Assembly: GCA_910577795.1 (NCBI GenBank)
Contig: CAJTNW010000025.1
Span: forward strand, 1-23,314
From: an uncultured Christensenella sp.
GTDB lineage: Bacteria > Bacillota > Clostridia > Christensenellales > UBA3700
Direction: 5' to 3'
DNA length: 23,314 bases
The position numbers and the translations under genes were made by a program. Shown one piece after another: positions 23,229 through 23,314 of this stretch. How positions within the stretch are numbered: the stretch's first letter is position 1; the number at the start of each line of letters is the position of its first letter. The notes under the pieces are model-generated. The model searched no databases, had not been told where the DNA came from, and saw only the letters and a program-made list of their open reading frames with translations.

Positions 23229-23314
23229 TTAGAAGAACAAGTCTATAGATATCTTGTTATTCATTATGTTTCGTATTATTTCTGCATCTGCTGTTGTTAC
23301 TACCCCTACATTTA
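23229..23314 (-). CDS. C-terminal fragment of an unidentified protein (runs off the window)
   Basis: The last 27 codons of a minus-strand gene, beginning outside the window, with stop TAA at 23229-23231. The visible end reads VGVVTTADAEIIRNIMNN, then KISIDLFF. A hairpin terminator lies just after the stop, supporting a real gene end. No family was recognised from so short a piece. Confidence 0.5.
   Translation of the reverse strand, partial: NVGVVTTADAEIIRNIMNNKISIDLFF

Overview
This window is chromosomal DNA from a low-GC, Gram-positive-type bacterium, most likely a clostridial Bacillota. The evidence is strong AT bias, AGGAGG-like ribosome binding sites, promoters of the TTGACA/TATAAT type, a T-box leader, an L10-type ribosomal leader, a RuvX/DUF1292 (YrzB-type) pair, RqcP, and lipoproteins with lipoboxes. 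Nothing looks phage-derived or plasmid-derived, and no transposase, CRISPR array, rRNA or tRNA gene was seen.

Layout: (1) 48-5533, minus strand: sugar O-acetyltransferase; DUF1292 protein with a cysteine-rich tail; ruvX; an ABC-2 permease and its ATPase; rarA/mgsA. (2) 5534-6026: a gene-free stretch with two inverted copies of a 27-bp element, a strong outward promoter and a terminator, probably a small RNA locus. (3) 6027-8184, minus strand: nagB, a DUF2238-like membrane protein and a DUF1835-like protein. (4) 8575-9705, plus strand: a GT4 glycosyltransferase. (5) 9789-10745, minus strand: a lipoprotein with a metallophosphoesterase fold whose metal ligands are replaced. (6) 10940-13955, plus strand: an operon of a YiiX-like permuted NlpC/P60 protein, rqcP, a fused ispDF, a HAAS/DUF1700-like membrane protein and a GNAT acetyltransferase. 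(7) 13995-15500, minus strand: a GH18 lipoprotein. (8) 15697-19255, minus strand: the classic rpmG-secE-nusG-rplK-rplA-rplJ-rplL cluster with an L10 leader before rplJ. rpoB does not follow rplL. (9) 19469-21517, minus strand: an AMP-forming acyl-CoA synthetase under a complete T-box leader. (10) 21675-23054, minus strand: a MATE transporter. (11) The C-terminal end of one further minus-strand gene at the right edge.

The most interesting unit is the T-box plus acyl-CoA synthetase. The T-box specifier reads as AUC (isoleucine) and its UGGU bulge fits a tRNA with discriminator A, yet the only gene downstream activates a carboxylic acid to its CoA thioester. Anaerobes can make isoleucine from 2-methylbutyrate through 2-methylbutyryl-CoA and reductive carboxylation. 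A natural inference is that this is an isoleucine-starvation-induced salvage enzyme for branched short-chain fatty acids. The sequence shows the leader and the enzyme family; the substrate is inferred.

Transcription units are well delimited: many genes have near-consensus promoters, and bidirectional hairpin terminators separate convergent units at about 5945, 9720 and 13968. Several gene starts were moved to a downstream ATG with a good ribosome binding site (rplL, rpmG, the DUF2238-like gene, ispDF, acyl-CoA synthetase, MATE).
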